Shown here one piece after another: positions 35,985 through 44,946 of a stretch of DNA of 64,000 bases. The position numbers were made by a program, and so were the translations under genes. Location of the stretch: positions 248,001 to 312,000 of the forward strand of contig NZ_QKWN01000001.1 of NCBI RefSeq assembly GCF_007279655.1, in the 5' to 3' direction. Under the pieces are notes generated by a model, which saw nothing but the letters and a program-made list of their open reading frames with translations, had not been told where the DNA came from and did no database searches. Origin of the DNA: Robertkochia solimangrovi (GTDB lineage Bacteria > Bacteroidota > Bacteroidia > Flavobacteriales > Flavobacteriaceae). How positions within the stretch are numbered: the first letter of the stretch is position 1; the number at the start of each line of letters is the position of its first letter.

Positions 35985-36986
35985 TTAATTGAGTTTTTCT
36001 GTAAGCTTTGAAAAAATCTTTTTAGGCTCTTTACCTTCGTACAGAACCTCATATACAGCATCTATAATAGGAGTACGCGACTTTTTCTTTTTATCTGCCG
36101 CCAGCAACTTAGCACTTTTCGAAGCATAATACCCCTCTGCGACCATATTCATTTCCATCATCGCACTTTTAACGGTATATCCCTTCCCGATCATATTTCC
36201 AAACATACGGTTCCTACTAAAGACAGAATAACCCGTAACCAACAGATCACCGAGATAGGCAGAATCATTGATGTTTCGCTTCATTTTATGAATCTTCTTT
36301 ATAAAACGTCGCATTTCACGTATCGCATTGCTCATCAATACAGCCTGAAAATTATCGCCATATCCAAGCCCATGTGCTATCCCTGCAGCAATCGCATAAA
36401 TATTCTTCAATACCGCCGCATATTCAGTACCAATAATATCATCACTGATCTTAGTGGTTATATAATCGCTTTCAAGCTTTGCAGCCATTAACTTCGCCTT
36501 TTCCTCATCGAAACAGGCAACTGTCAAATAAGACAAGCGCTCTAAAGCCACTTCCTCCGCATGACATGGCCCTGTCAGTACTCCTACACTATTGATGGGT
36601 ACATTATATTTATCACTGAAGAATTCTCCCACGATCTGTCCGCTTTCCGGAACGATCCCCTTGATAGCGGAAAATATCACTTTATTACTAATATCGGCAT
36701 TGAGCTTTTTCAATTCAGAATTCAGGAATGCAGAAGGAATCGCGAAGATCAGATAATCGGCATACGCTACCATTTCATTGATGTCGTTGCTCAGTTTTAA
36801 CTGATTCACATGAAATTCAACTGAACTGAGATAATTCGGATTATGATACTGTTTCCTGATGTGCTCAACCGCATATACACTTCGCATATACCAACCGACC
36901 TCATCCATATTTTCACAGAGCATTTTAACTATGGCAGTGGCCCAGCTTCCTCCGCCAAATACCGCTACCTTAATATCCTTAGCCAT
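35985..36986 (-). CDS. gpsA: Glycerol-3-phosphate dehydrogenase [NAD(P)+]
   Basis: A 333-residue cytoplasmic enzyme reducing dihydroxyacetone phosphate to sn-glycerol-3-phosphate for phospholipid synthesis. The N-terminal Rossmann loop is VAVFGGGSWATAIVKML. The catalytic Lys is in YAAVLKNIYAIAAGIAHGLGYGDN, and AIPSAFLNSEL, KGIVPESG and LTGPCHAEEVA are also family motifs. The frame extends 24 nt upstream to a TTG inside the promoter; the ATG at 36984-36986 is preferred. A TATTTTTG box (minus strand, 37008-37015) gives a leader of about 16 nt. Confidence 0.95.
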   Translation of the reverse strand: MAKDIKVAVFGGGSWATAIVKMLCENMDEVGWYMRSVYAVEHIRKQYHNPNYLSSVEFHVNQLKLSNDINEMVAYADYLIFAIPSAFLNSELKKLNADISNKVIFSAIKGIVPESGQIVGEFFSDKYNVPINSVGVLTGPCHAEEVALERLSYLTVACFDEEKAKLMAAKLESDYITTKISDDIIGTEYAAVLKNIYAIAAGIAHGLGYGDNFQAVLMSNAIREMRRFIKKIHKMKRNINDSAYLGDLLVTGYSVFSRNRMFGNMIGKGYTVKSAMMEMNMVAEGYYASKSAKLLAADKKKKSRTPIIDAVYEVLYEGKEPKKIFSKLTEKLN

Positions 36987-37007
36987 AAAAACAATAAAAT
37001 TTTGCCC

Positions 37008-37015
37008 CAAAAATA
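37008..37015 (-). promoter_or_regulatory. -7 box of gpsA promoter
   Basis: The minus strand reads TATTTTTG, a perfect TAnnTTTG match, 21 nt before the gpsA ATG. No convincing -33 element at standard spacing. Confidence 0.5.
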
Positions 37016-37197
37016 CTTAAAAATAATACCAATTCAGCGTATTTACCAACTCATCCTGTCAAAATAAAACTTTAACACTAACTTATGAGTTAGCACACAA
37101 TGATTTCTACCAATGCGACGTTTTTATTAAAAATCGATGCACAAGCAGAATTATTATGGCATGGTTTATGAAAGATACATCATATAATTCTGAACTT

Positions 37198-37296
37198 AAT
37201 TGCTAATGCAGCAATGAAATTTAGTTAGTTGATTTTTTTGGTTGGTTATTTAGTTTGAAAAACCGTTGTCAGAAATTACTTGGCAGCGGTTTTTTG
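37198..37296 (+). ncRNA. Candidate short RNA or leader upstream of the kbp-like gene
   Basis: A possible transcript of about 100 nt. It would start after a near-consensus TAATTCTG (37185-37192), contain a 6-bp hairpin (ATTGCT/AGCAAT, 37199-37214) and a T/G-rich segment without ORF, and end in the intrinsic terminator 37258-37296. The next gene starts 86 nt later. It could be an independent small RNA or an attenuator. The upstream stretch 37016-37197 shows nothing I recognise. Confidence 0.35.
37258..37296 (+). terminator. Intrinsic terminator with no annotated gene upstream
   Basis: A 14-bp stem with two G-U pairs (37258-37271 with 37281-37294), 9-nt loop and a run of six Ts. No plus-strand gene precedes it within 1.3 kb, so it must end an unannotated transcript or act as an attenuator. 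Confidence 0.8.
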
Positions 37297-37382
37297 TGCT
37301 TAATATCCTTATTATCAATATTTTAATTGCTATCCGGATTTCTTTTCACTAAATTGAATACCGTAAATTCAATTCGTTAAAA

Positions 37383-37856
37383 ATGGGACTATTCAACTTT
37401 AATAAAGATGCAGGAACAAAGATTCATGATGAAAAGACTGAAGCTACTGCAAACGAAATGCTGTTAGCCGAAAAAAATAAAAAAGCTGCTGCCAAATTAG
37501 AAGAAACAATAAAGGATCTTAAACTTGAAGTACAAGGACTTAACATATCGATAAATGGGGAGACCGCGACCGTTACCGGTAAGGCTATAGATCGAAAAAC
37601 CAAGGAGAAAACCATTCTTGTTATTGGTAATTCCAAAGGCATTGCATCCGTTGACGATCAGATGGAAATGGTAAACGACGAACCTATGTCAAAATTCTAT
37701 AGTGTTGAAAAAGGAGACAGTCTGAGCAAAATCGCAAAGTCTTTCTATGGAGATCCTATGAAATACCCTTTGATCTTTGAAGCGAATAAACCAATGCTAA
37801 AAGATCCGAATAAGATCTATCCGGGTCAGGTACTCAGAATTCCACCGGTTTCCTGA
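37383..37856 (+). CDS. BON-LysM protein similar to Kbp/YgaU
   Basis: A 157-residue soluble protein starting MGLFNF, with a BON domain (about 40-90, LNISINGETATVTGKAIDR, then GIASVDDQMEM) and a C-terminal LysM (about 105-155, YSVEKGDSLSKIAKSFYGD, ending KIYPGQVLRIPPVS). The layout and many residues match E. coli Kbp (YgaU, 149 residues), a potassium-binding protein. There is no signal peptide, consistent with a cytoplasmic location. Whether K+ is bound here is not shown. It follows an orphan terminator and converges on nadD with 7 nt between stops. Confidence 0.9.
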   Translation: MGLFNFNKDAGTKIHDEKTEATANEMLLAEKNKKAAAKLEETIKDLKLEVQGLNISINGETATVTGKAIDRKTKEKTILVIGNSKGIASVDDQMEMVNDEPMSKFYSVEKGDSLSKIAKSFYGDPMKYPLIFEANKPMLKDPNKIYPGQVLRIPPVS

Positions 37857-37863
37857 ACACCCA

Positions 37864-38451
37864 TCACTTGTAAAAATTCATTTCTTCGATGTATTCCCAG
37901 ACTTTATCAGGTAACAACGGACGTACAATCTTACCTTTCCTGATACTCTTTCGGATGAATGTCGAGGAGATTTCCATCAAAGGTGCATCGTCAACAAAAT
38001 GAATATTTGGATGATCCTTCAGCGTCTCTGAAGGAGGTTTTGATTCCACACGGGGATACACATAAATTTCATGATGCTTTAAAATAACATCATGATTCTT
38101 CCATTTATGGAAATTACTCAGGTTATCCTCCCCCATGATTAGACTAAAGTTCTTTTCAGGATATTTTTCCTGAAGATGAACAAGGGTGTGAATGGTATAG
38201 TTTGGTTGCGGAAGTTCGAATTCTATATCACTCGGCTTAAGTCCGGGATAGGCCTCAGTAGCTTTATACACCATTTCATATCGATGACGGTTGTCCAGCA
38301 ATGACATTTTGGTTTTAAAAGGATTCTGAGGGGTAACCACTAACCATACTTCGTCCAGATCACTGAATTGCTGCATATGATTCGCGATCACCAGATGTCC
38401 GATATGAATCGGATTGAAGGTCCCGAAATAAAGTCCGGTCTTTTTCATCAT
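37864..38451 (-). CDS. nadD: Nicotinate-nucleotide adenylyltransferase
   Basis: A 195-residue nucleotidyltransferase joining AMP to nicotinate mononucleotide in NAD synthesis. The GTFNPIHIGHL motif (HxGH) starts at residue 10, LVVTPQNPFK forms the substrate loop, and EISSTFIRKSIRKG is the ISSTxxR ATP motif. The length is normal. Two ATGs, 38451 and 38448, are both possible starts. It is the third gene of the yicC-gmk-nadD operon, 13 nt after gmk. Confidence 0.95.
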   Translation of the reverse strand: MMKKTGLYFGTFNPIHIGHLVIANHMQQFSDLDEVWLVVTPQNPFKTKMSLLDNRHRYEMVYKATEAYPGLKPSDIEFELPQPNYTIHTLVHLQEKYPEKNFSLIMGEDNLSNFHKWKNHDVILKHHEIYVYPRVESKPPSETLKDHPNIHFVDDAPLMEISSTFIRKSIRKGKIVRPLLPDKVWEYIEEMNFYK

Positions 38452-38464
38452 TTATTGAAATGAA

Positions 38465-39073
38465 TTAAGCGACGGTATCGTCCTGATTCGAAAGTCCGAT
38501 GAAGTTAGCCACCAGGTTATAAGCCTCCTTTTTGGCAGTCTCGAGGTCGTAGTTCTTAATGATGACATCGAATTGAGGAGCGGTAGCAAGTTCAACAGAA
38601 GCCTTGGCGATCCGCATATTGATCTTATCCTCAGTTTCAGTTTTACGCTTTTTAAGGCGTATCTTTAACTCATCGATACTCGGAGGTTTCACAAATACTG
38701 CCAGTGTCTCTTCCGGGAATTTTCTTTTTATACGAAGCCCACCTGCAACATCTATATCAAAAATAACATTCTTTCCTTTTGCCCAGATACGCTCTACTTC
38801 ACTACTTAAAGTACCGTAAAAATTATCCCGATAAACTTCTTCCCATTCTAAAAAATCACCTTTCTTGATGTGTGATTTAAAGTCTTCAAGACTCAGAAAG
38901 TAATAATGCTCTCCGTCTTTCTCTTCTCCACGTGGCGCTCTGGATGTTGCCGATATGGAAAACTCAAGATTAAGTTCAGGATGTTGCAATAAATGTTTAA
39001 CAATCGTGGTCTTACCACTTCCCGATGGTGCGGAAAAAATTATGAGTTTACCTCCTTGTTGTCGTTCTTTCAT
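38465..39073 (-). CDS. gmk: Guanylate kinase
   Basis: A 202-residue kinase phosphorylating GMP to GDP. The P-loop is IIFSAPSGSGKTTI. The GMP-binding segment contains SISATSRAPRGEEKDGEHYYF and EWEEVYRDNFYGT, the lid is in RLKKRKTETEDKI, and NYDLETAKKEAYN is in the C-terminal helices. It sits between yicC (20-nt gap) and nadD, an arrangement common in Bacteroidota. Confidence 0.96.
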   Translation of the reverse strand: MKERQQGGKLIIFSAPSGSGKTTIVKHLLQHPELNLEFSISATSRAPRGEEKDGEHYYFLSLEDFKSHIKKGDFLEWEEVYRDNFYGTLSSEVERIWAKGKNVIFDIDVAGGLRIKRKFPEETLAVFVKPPSIDELKIRLKKRKTETEDKINMRIAKASVELATAPQFDVIIKNYDLETAKKEAYNLVANFIGLSNQDDTVA

Positions 39074-39093
39074 TATACCTCTTTCCGTACCTT

Positions 39094-39966
39094 TTATAAA
39101 ACGTTCAGCATTTGTTCCTTGATCTTTTCAAGCTCATCTTTCATCTGCACCACTACCTTTTGCATAGGTGCATAGTTCGCCTTAGAACCTATTGTATTGA
39201 TCTCTCTGCCAATTTCCTGGCAAATAAATCCGAGTTTTTTACCATTAGATCCCGCTGCCTCAAGTGTTACCAGAAAATAATCGAGATGATTAGCAAGTCT
39301 CACCTTTTCTTCGGTGATATCATATTTCTCCAGATAGAAGATGAGTTCCTGTTCAAAACGATTCTGATCCACATTCTCTTTAAGATCGGATACCGCCTTT
39401 TCCAAACGTTCCCGAATAGAACCTAAACGTTCCGGATCCAAAGCTTCCACTTCTTTTAACAAGGAAAGAATTACCTTGATCCTGTTGACAAAGTCATTTT
39501 CCAGAATTGCTCCTTCCTGCCCTCTGAAATCGTTTATACTTTGAAGTGCCTCTTTTAAAGCGCCTTCGATAACCGCGTATTCCGATTCATCGATCTCGTC
39601 CTTTTCAGTCTTTAAAGCATCGGGCATCCTTACCGCCATCTTCATCAATTCAATAGTATCCTCCGGACTCGTATATTCAGGATACACCTTCTTCAGCTGA
39701 TCGACATATTGTCTTACCACACCAGTATTCACAGTAACATTACTCTCTTCCCCGGTAATTTCGATATAAAGACTTAGATCGATTTTACCCCTCTCAAGAG
39801 TATTTGCGATCAGTGTACGCATATCAAGCTCCTTTTCCCTGTAATTCGAAGGAATTCGTGCATTGATATCTAGACTTTTACTATTGAGGGATTTTAATTC
39901 AACGGTTATCTTTTTTGAGGAAAGCTGAACGATGCTCTTTCCAAAACCTGTCATGGATTTTATCAT
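39094..39966 (-). CDS. YicC/YloC-family endoribonuclease
   Basis: A 290-residue protein of the YicC family, recognised by the start MIKSMTGFGKS, LNSKSLDINARIPSNYREKEL, and the C-terminal NTIGSKANYAPMQKVVVQMKDELEKIKEQMLNVL region (DUF1732). Members have been described as RNA endonucleases acting in the cytoplasm. It leads the operon with gmk and nadD. A TACTTTTG box lies 21 nt upstream (39987-39994), immediately after two terminators that isolate it from the preceding gene. Confidence 0.92.
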   Translation of the reverse strand: MIKSMTGFGKSIVQLSSKKITVELKSLNSKSLDINARIPSNYREKELDMRTLIANTLERGKIDLSLYIEITGEESNVTVNTGVVRQYVDQLKKVYPEYTSPEDTIELMKMAVRMPDALKTEKDEIDESEYAVIEGALKEALQSINDFRGQEGAILENDFVNRIKVILSLLKEVEALDPERLGSIRERLEKAVSDLKENVDQNRFEQELIFYLEKYDITEEKVRLANHLDYFLVTLEAAGSNGKKLGFICQEIGREINTIGSKANYAPMQKVVVQMKDELEKIKEQMLNVL

Positions 39967-39986
39967 GCTAATCGATTAAATATTGG

Positions 39987-39994
39987 CAAAAGTA
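39987..39994 (-). promoter_or_regulatory. -7 box of yicC-gmk-nadD operon
   Basis: The minus strand reads TACTTTTG, an exact TAnnTTTG match, placed directly after the terminator at 39996-40032. Leader of about 15 nt. Confidence 0.55.
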
Positions 39995-39995
39995 C

Positions 39996-40032
39996 AAAAA
40001 GCTGTTCAAGTTGTTTAAAAACACTGAACAGC
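39996..40032 (-). terminator. Second tandem terminator downstream of the YwqK-like gene
   Basis: An 8-bp stem (GCTGTTCA/TGAACAGC, 40001-40008 with 40025-40032), 16-nt loop and five Ts on the minus strand. Confidence 0.6.
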
Positions 40033-40049
40033 CTCTTAAAAAAGAACAT

Positions 40050-40072
40050 AAAAAAACCCGGTCAAACCGGGT
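40050..40072 (-). terminator. First terminator downstream of the YwqK-like gene
   Basis: A 7-bp G/C-rich stem (ACCCGGT/ACCGGGT, 40056-40062 with 40066-40072), 3-nt loop and a run of Ts on the minus strand. Confidence 0.8.
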
Positions 40073-40095
40073 CTCTATAAATTTTATATACAGAA

Positions 40096-40455
40096 TTAGT
40101 CATTATTGATAACAACCGGATTGGCACTTTTCCATTCGGTTACACTAGCAATTCTGCTATCTTCATAGTTAACTTCACTCAGAGTCTCATTCTTCCAGAA
40201 AAACCATTTTCCTACTTTTTGACCCTCATCGTAATTTCCTAAAGCAACCTTCTTACCTTGCTCATCATAAGCCTTCCATTCACCATGTGGCTTACCATTC
40301 AAATAAAAACCGGTTTGTGCCACAGCACCATTATCATGAAAATAAGTGGCTTTAACCATATTATTTTCAATAGTGTAAACAGGGGAGTTCTCTTTGTCTT
40401 GCGAAAAGGCGATGAAAGATACCATCATCATCACCAGCATAAGTATATTTTTCAT
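40096..40455 (-). CDS. Exported YwqK/MORN-repeat protein
   Basis: A 119-residue secreted protein (signal peptide MKNILMLVMMMVSFIAFSQ). The mature part consists of short repeats of the MORN-like YwqK type: ATYFHDNGAVAQTGFYLNGKPHGEWKAYD can be divided into units such as GFYLNGKPHGEWKAYD and GNYDEGQKVGKWFFWK. Bacterial proteins of this type are of unknown function, and some are annotated as antitoxin-like without evidence. An upstream GTG two codons earlier is rejected for the ATG at 40453-40455. It is isolated by tandem terminators downstream. Confidence 0.85.
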   Translation of the reverse strand: MKNILMLVMMMVSFIAFSQDKENSPVYTIENNMVKATYFHDNGAVAQTGFYLNGKPHGEWKAYDEQGKKVALGNYDEGQKVGKWFFWKNETLSEVNYEDSRIASVTEWKSANPVVINND

Positions 40456-40651
40456 GATCACCAGTATTGAAATTAAACTTCAGTTTGCTGTAAATTTACC
40501 TTTACATAACAAATATAGGATATAATTTACTTTCAAGCAACAATTACGTAACATTAAATTAACATTAGAACTCAAATTGAGATCATAAAATTCCCTGAAC
40601 GACATCCAAAACATGAATTTGTTGTGAAAACATAAATTTCCAAGCTAAAAT

Positions 40652-40685
40652 TTGTTTCTATAGCCCTTCGAACTTATTACCTTTG
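40652..40685 (+). promoter_or_regulatory. Promoter of aspS
   Basis: TTG (40652-40654), 23 nt, then TACCTTTG (40678-40685). It gives a leader of about 16 nt and explains why the TTG at 40683 cannot be the start codon. Confidence 0.65.
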
Positions 40686-40706
40686 CACCTAAATTCAGAA
40701 TTTTTC

Positions 40707-42455
40707 ATGTACAGAAGTCATACTTGTGGTGAGTTGAGATCAACTCAAATCAATGATACAGTAACCCTTTCGGGATGGGTGCAAAAGTCAAGAGATAAAG
40801 GATTTATGATCTGGGTAGACCTTCGTGACCGCTATGGGATCACTCAGTTGATATTTGATGAAGAGCGTACTCCCGCAACGGTATTTCAAAAAGCAAAGGA
40901 GCTCGGAAGAGAGTTCGTTATTCAGGTCACTGGAACCGTCATCGAACGTGAATCTAAAAACAAGAATATCCCAACCGGGGCTATTGAAATCCTGGTTACC
41001 GATCTTGAAATACTGAACAAGGCCAAACTCCCTCCGTTCACCATTGAAGACGAAACTGATGGAGGCGATGACCTCAGAATGAAATACCGTTATCTCGATA
41101 TCCGAAGAAATCCGGTAAAAAACAGTTTGATGTTTCGCCATAAGGTTGCTATGAAAGTTCGCAACTACCTTTCTGAAGAAGGTTTTATAGAAGTCGAAAC
41201 GCCATATCTCATTAAATCAACACCAGAAGGTGCACGTGACTTCGTAGTTCCATCACGTATGAACGAAGGACAATTCTACGCGTTGCCACAATCACCACAA
41301 ACCTTTAAACAGTTGTTGATGGTGGGTGGAATGGATAAGTATTTTCAGATCGTGAAATGCTTCCGTGATGAGGATCTTCGTGCAGATCGCCAGCCTGAAT
41401 TCACACAAATAGACTGCGAAATGGCTTTTGTTGAGCAGGAAGACATTCTCAATATCTTTGAAGGATTGACAAGATTTCTTTTAAAAGAGATCAAGGACGT
41501 TTCGGTGGAAGCGTTTCCAAGAATGACCTATGATGAGGCGATGAAACGCTATGGTAACGACAAGCCTGATATTCGTTTCGGGATGGAATTCGGCGAATTG
41601 AATGAAGTTACCAAACATAAAGATTTTAAAATATTCAACGAAGCAGAACTGGTTGTGGGTATTGCTGTCCCTGGAGCCGCTGCGTACACTCGTAAGGAGA
41701 TCGATGCCCTCATCGACTGGGTAAAGAGACCACAGATAGGAGCGTTAGGAATGGTTTATGCCAAATACAATGAAGATGGCAGCTTCAAATCATCTGTAGA
41801 TAAATTCTATGATGAAGAAGACCTGAAAAAATGGGCAGAAGCTACAGGAGCAAAACCAGGTGACCTCATCTGTGTACTATCCGGAAACACCAATAAAGTC
41901 CGCTCTCAGTTAAGCGCATTACGTATGGAATTGGCTGAGCGTTTAGGACTCAGAAATCCTGACGAATTTGCACCGCTTTGGGTTGTTGACTTTCCACTTT
42001 TGGAATGGGATGAGGAAACCGAACGTTTCCACGCCATGCACCATCCATTTACTTCTCCAAAGAAAGCGGATATACCATTACTGGAAACCGACCCGGGTGC
42101 TGTACGTGCAAATGCATATGATCTTGTTCTTAATGGAAATGAAATCGGAGGAGGATCTATAAGAATCTTTGACAAAGATCTTCAGGCACTCATGTTCAAA
42201 CATCTCGGATTTACCGAAGAAGAAGCCAGATCTCAATTCGGGTTTTTAATGAATGCCTTTGAATATGGTGCGCCACCACATGGAGGTATCGCCTTTGGTT
42301 TTGACCGGCTGGTAGCAATACTCGGCGGACAGGAAACCATCCGTGACTTTATCGCATTTCCTAAAAATAATGCAGGTAGAGATGTTATGATCGATGCACC
42401 TGCAAAGATCGATGACGAGCAACTTCGGGAATTGCACATTAAACTCGACCAATAA
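40707..42455 (+). CDS. aspS: Aspartyl-tRNA synthetase
   Basis: A 582-residue class II aminoacyl-tRNA synthetase. The N-terminal OB-fold anticodon domain ([35 protein letters not shown]) is followed by the catalytic core with motif 2 ([16 protein letters not shown]) and motif 3 ([15 protein letters not shown]). The bacterial GAD insertion lies between about 280 and 420. The length is typical for bacteria. The start is moved to the ATG at 40707, because the open extension begins at a TTG within the -7 box. A terminator at 42471-42507 follows. Confidence 0.97.
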   Translation: MYRSHTCGELRSTQINDTVTLSGWVQKSRDKGFMIWVDLRDRYGITQLIFDEERTPATVFQKAKELGREFVIQVTGTVIERESKNKNIPTGAIEILVTDLEILNKAKLPPFTIEDETDGGDDLRMKYRYLDIRRNPVKNSLMFRHKVAMKVRNYLSEEGFIEVETPYLIKSTPEGARDFVVPSRMNEGQFYALPQSPQTFKQLLMVGGMDKYFQIVKCFRDEDLRADRQPEFTQIDCEMAFVEQEDILNIFEGLTRFLLKEIKDVSVEAFPRMTYDEAMKRYGNDKPDIRFGMEFGELNEVTKHKDFKIFNEAELVVGIAVPGAAAYTRKEIDALIDWVKRPQIGALGMVYAKYNEDGSFKSSVDKFYDEEDLKKWAEATGAKPGDLICVLSGNTNKVRSQLSALRMELAERLGLRNPDEFAPLWVVDFPLLEWDEETERFHAMHHPFTSPKKADIPLLETDPGAVRANAYDLVLNGNEIGGGSIRIFDKDLQALMFKHLGFTEEEARSQFGFLMNAFEYGAPPHGGIAFGFDRLVAILGGQETIRDFIAFPKNNAGRDVMIDAPAKIDDEQLRELHIKLDQ

Positions 42456-42470
42456 TAACAAAACAATCCT

Positions 42471-42507
42471 ATGTCGGCCGGCTTAACAAGTCAGGCCGAC
42501 ATTCTTT
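42471..42507 (+). terminator. Intrinsic terminator of aspS
   Basis: A 9-bp stem ATGTCGGCC/GGCCGACAT (42471-42479 with 42494-42502), then a T-rich tail. Confidence 0.75.
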
Positions 42508-42524
42508 TATATTGATTTATTTAA

Positions 42525-42532
42525 TAGATTTG
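42525..42532 (+). promoter_or_regulatory. -7 box of the ClC gene
   Basis: TAGATTTG, an exact TAnnTTTG match, 17 nt before the ClC ATG. No clear -33 element. Confidence 0.45.
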
Positions 42533-42549
42533 ATTCTAATCGAGAAGGT

Positions 42550-44349
42550 ATGCCAACTTCTAAGTCTAAAAAAAGCCTGCTAACAAGATTCCTGATCTGG
42601 AAATACAAACATATTTCCGATAAACATTTCGTTTACATTCTGAGTGTCATTGTTGGATTCACTTCCGGAATAGGGGCTGTGATTTTAAAAAACCTCACCC
42701 ACTTCATCCAATCAGCTCTTGAAGGAAAAATCATTAAAGACCTCCATCATGCTCTTTATTTCATTTCTCCCTTCATAGGTCTGACACTGGTCTATTTCAT
42801 AATGAAATATGTTATTCGTAACAAAGTAAGTCATGGTATCCCATCAACACTCTTTGCGATATCCAAGAAAAAAGGATTGCTGAAGCAATACCAGATGTTC
42901 GGAAGTATCCTGACCGCACCAATCACTGTTGGTTTCGGAGGATCTGTCGGACTTGAAGGGCCTACTGTTGCAACCGGAGCAGCTATCAGTTCCAATCTTG
43001 CCCGGTTGTTCCATATGAACCAGGCTGCCAGAACTCTTTTAATTGGCTGTGCAGCAGCCGGAGCCTTGTCATCGATATTTAAAGCTCCGATTGCCGCTAT
43101 CATATTTGCTGTGGAAGTATTCAGTCTGGACCTAACATTGGCCTCACTTTTGCCATTATTACTGGCATCCCTATCAGGTATCATCACTTCCTATTTCTTT
43201 TTTGGAAACGATATCCTGCTTCCTTTTAGGATTACCGAAAGTTTTGAATTTTCAGACATACCATTCTATATTCTGTTAGGCGTAATATCGGCCTTTACCT
43301 CCATCTATTTTGCAAGGGTTTACGAAGGAGTTAACAGCTATTTTGAAAAACTGAGCTCCCCGATAAAGCAATTGCTTATCGGCGCACTCGCCATAGGCAT
43401 CCTCTTATTCTTCATCCCGCCACTTTATGGTGAAGGTTTCGATGTCATTAACAATCTGATCAAGGGACACCCTGAAAAAGCTCTTGAAAATAATTTTTTC
43501 AACCTTGACCTCACCAACGTATGGGTAGTAATCGCCCTTCTTGCAGGCCTGGTTGCCTTCAAAGTATTTGCATCATCCATAACCTTTGGAGCCGGAGGTG
43601 TCGGGGGTATCTTTGCTCCGGTACTTTTCATGGGTAGTATTATGGGACATTGTTATGCGCTATTCATGAACAATACCGGTCTTTTCAGCAAACAGATCGC
43701 CGTAAGTAATTATACACTGGTCGGGATGGCAGGATTGATGGCTGGTGTACTACATGCCCCGTTGACAGCAATATTCCTTATCGCAGAAGTTACCGGAGGT
43801 TATGATCTATTCGTTCCACTGATGATCACTGCTACAATATCATTCGGAATCACAAAGTATTTCATTCCACACTCTGTTTATGCGATGGAGCTGGGACGAA
43901 AAGGGGACCTGATTACACATAATAAAGATCATGCTATCTTAACCTTGATGGATATAAGTAATGTGGTAGAAACGAATTTCATTCCGATCTATCCTGACAT
44001 GAATCTCGGAGAGATCGTTCATGAAGCAGTTATCAAATCTAACCGGAATATATTCCCGGTCCTTAACAGAGAAACCAATTACCTGGAAGGAGTGATATTA
44101 CTGGATGATATTCGTCATGTCATGTTTGATCAAAGTATGTATAAGGAAATTACCGCAGCTGAGATCATGCATAACCCTCCTGCCGTCATCAAACTCAACA
44201 GAGACAAAATGACGGATGTAATGCGTAAGTTCCAGGATAGCGGCGCATGGAACCTGCCAGTAATCAAAGACGGCAGTTATTATGGATTCGTATCGAAATC
44301 AAAATTATTGACGGCCTACAGACGGAAATTGATAAACTTTACAAACTAG
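42550..44349 (+). CDS. ClC-type chloride channel/antiporter with CBS pair
   Basis: A 599-residue integral membrane protein of the ClC family with about 10-12 helices. The anion-selectivity segments are NKVSHGIPS (for GSGIP), GGSVGLEGPTVATG with the gating glutamate retained, and GAGGVGGIFAPVLFMG (GxFxP). Presence of the gating Glu suggests H+/Cl- exchange rather than a simple channel (inference). Two CBS domains follow (about 460-590), starting at VVETNFIPIYPDMNLGEIV and ending GFVSKSKLLTAYRR, where nucleotide binding may regulate activity. A small two-helix membrane protein gene begins 2 nt after its stop. Confidence 0.93.
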   Translation: MPTSKSKKSLLTRFLIWKYKHISDKHFVYILSVIVGFTSGIGAVILKNLTHFIQSALEGKIIKDLHHALYFISPFIGLTLVYFIMKYVIRNKVSHGIPSTLFAISKKKGLLKQYQMFGSILTAPITVGFGGSVGLEGPTVATGAAISSNLARLFHMNQAARTLLIGCAAAGALSSIFKAPIAAIIFAVEVFSLDLTLASLLPLLLASLSGIITSYFFFGNDILLPFRITESFEFSDIPFYILLGVISAFTSIYFARVYEGVNSYFEKLSSPIKQLLIGALAIGILLFFIPPLYGEGFDVINNLIKGHPEKALENNFFNLDLTNVWVVIALLAGLVAFKVFASSITFGAGGVGGIFAPVLFMGSIMGHCYALFMNNTGLFSKQIAVSNYTLVGMAGLMAGVLHAPLTAIFLIAEVTGGYDLFVPLMITATISFGITKYFIPHSVYAMELGRKGDLITHNKDHAILTLMDISNVVETNFIPIYPDMNLGEIVHEAVIKSNRNIFPVLNRETNYLEGVILLDDIRHVMFDQSMYKEITAAEIMHNPPAVIKLNRDKMTDVMRKFQDSGAWNLPVIKDGSYYGFVSKSKLLTAYRRKLINFTN

Positions 44350-44351
44350 CC

Positions 44352-44600
44352 ATGAAACGATTGATTCAGATTTTGTTCCTATTGATAGTACTGGGTATCA
44401 TCACGGGATATGTATTCAAATGGAAGAATGATGACGAGACCGGAGACATTTTTATAGGCATCTCAATACTCGTAACTTCCTTTATATTAATGCCTTTATT
44501 CATTTTTCACCGAGGAAAAGGCAAAAAGATACAGGATTACATGCTTACCAAGGAAAATTTGGATAAAATGCAGGAAGAAAAAGATAAATCTCCTGAATAA
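44352..44600 (+). CDS. Small two-helix membrane protein paired with ClC
   Basis: An 82-residue protein with two hydrophobic segments (about 4-22, LIQILFLLIVLGIITGYVF, and 32-52, IFIGISILVTSFILMPLFIF) and a charged Lys/Glu tail. A longer frame in the same phase overlaps the ClC gene by 100 nt. The ATG at 44352, 2 nt after the ClC stop, gives the simpler start and tight coupling. I do not recognise a named family. Position suggests an accessory role for the ClC protein, without direct evidence. Confidence 0.75.
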   Translation: MKRLIQILFLLIVLGIITGYVFKWKNDDETGDIFIGISILVTSFILMPLFIFHRGKGKKIQDYMLTKENLDKMQEEKDKSPE

Positions 44601-44692
44601 CAGTAAATTTTATCAATAAATTTACATTTATTAACTCGATTTGCGAATTAAAACACTACATTTAGATTTTAATTTTTTATTTATTTTTTACA

Positions 44693-44887
44693 ATGATTGG
44701 TACAGTCAAATTTTTCAACGAATCCAAAGGTTACGGATTCATCACCAATGACCAAACCGGTAGAGACATCTTTGTTCACGTTACATCACTGAACGGAGTT
44801 GAACTCAAACAGGGAGACAAAGTAGAATATGTGGAATCAGAAGGAAGAAAAGGCACAGTTGCTTCACAAGTGCAAGTAATTGGCTAA
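44693..44887 (+). CDS. CspA-family cold-shock protein
   Basis: A 64-residue single OB-fold protein binding single-stranded RNA/DNA. Both ribonucleoprotein motifs are present: KGYGFIT (RNP1) and DIFVHV (RNP2), after the standard start TVKFFNESKGYGF. The 5' region is extremely AT-rich and the leader probably exceeds 25 nt. A terminator at 44921-44946 closes the unit. Such proteins are RNA chaperones that act at low temperature or during growth transitions. Confidence 0.96.
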   Translation: MIGTVKFFNESKGYGFITNDQTGRDIFVHVTSLNGVELKQGDKVEYVESEGRKGTVASQVQVIG

Positions 44888-44920
44888 AAGTAATATATTT
44901 TATTTTTGTACGCGTTCTAG

Positions 44921-44946
44921 ATGCCCTCTCACAAGAGGGCATTTTT
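44921..44946 (+). terminator. Intrinsic terminator of the cold-shock gene
   Basis: A 9-bp stem ATGCCCTCT/AGAGGGCAT (44921-44929 with 44934-44942), 4-nt loop, then five Ts. Confidence 0.88.

Noticed and set aside
37258-37296. Reading the orphan terminator as the end of the nadD operon (minus strand)
   Set aside because: It is about 570 nt beyond the nadD stop and would require transcription through the whole kbp-like gene antisense; possible but less likely than a plus-strand RNA.
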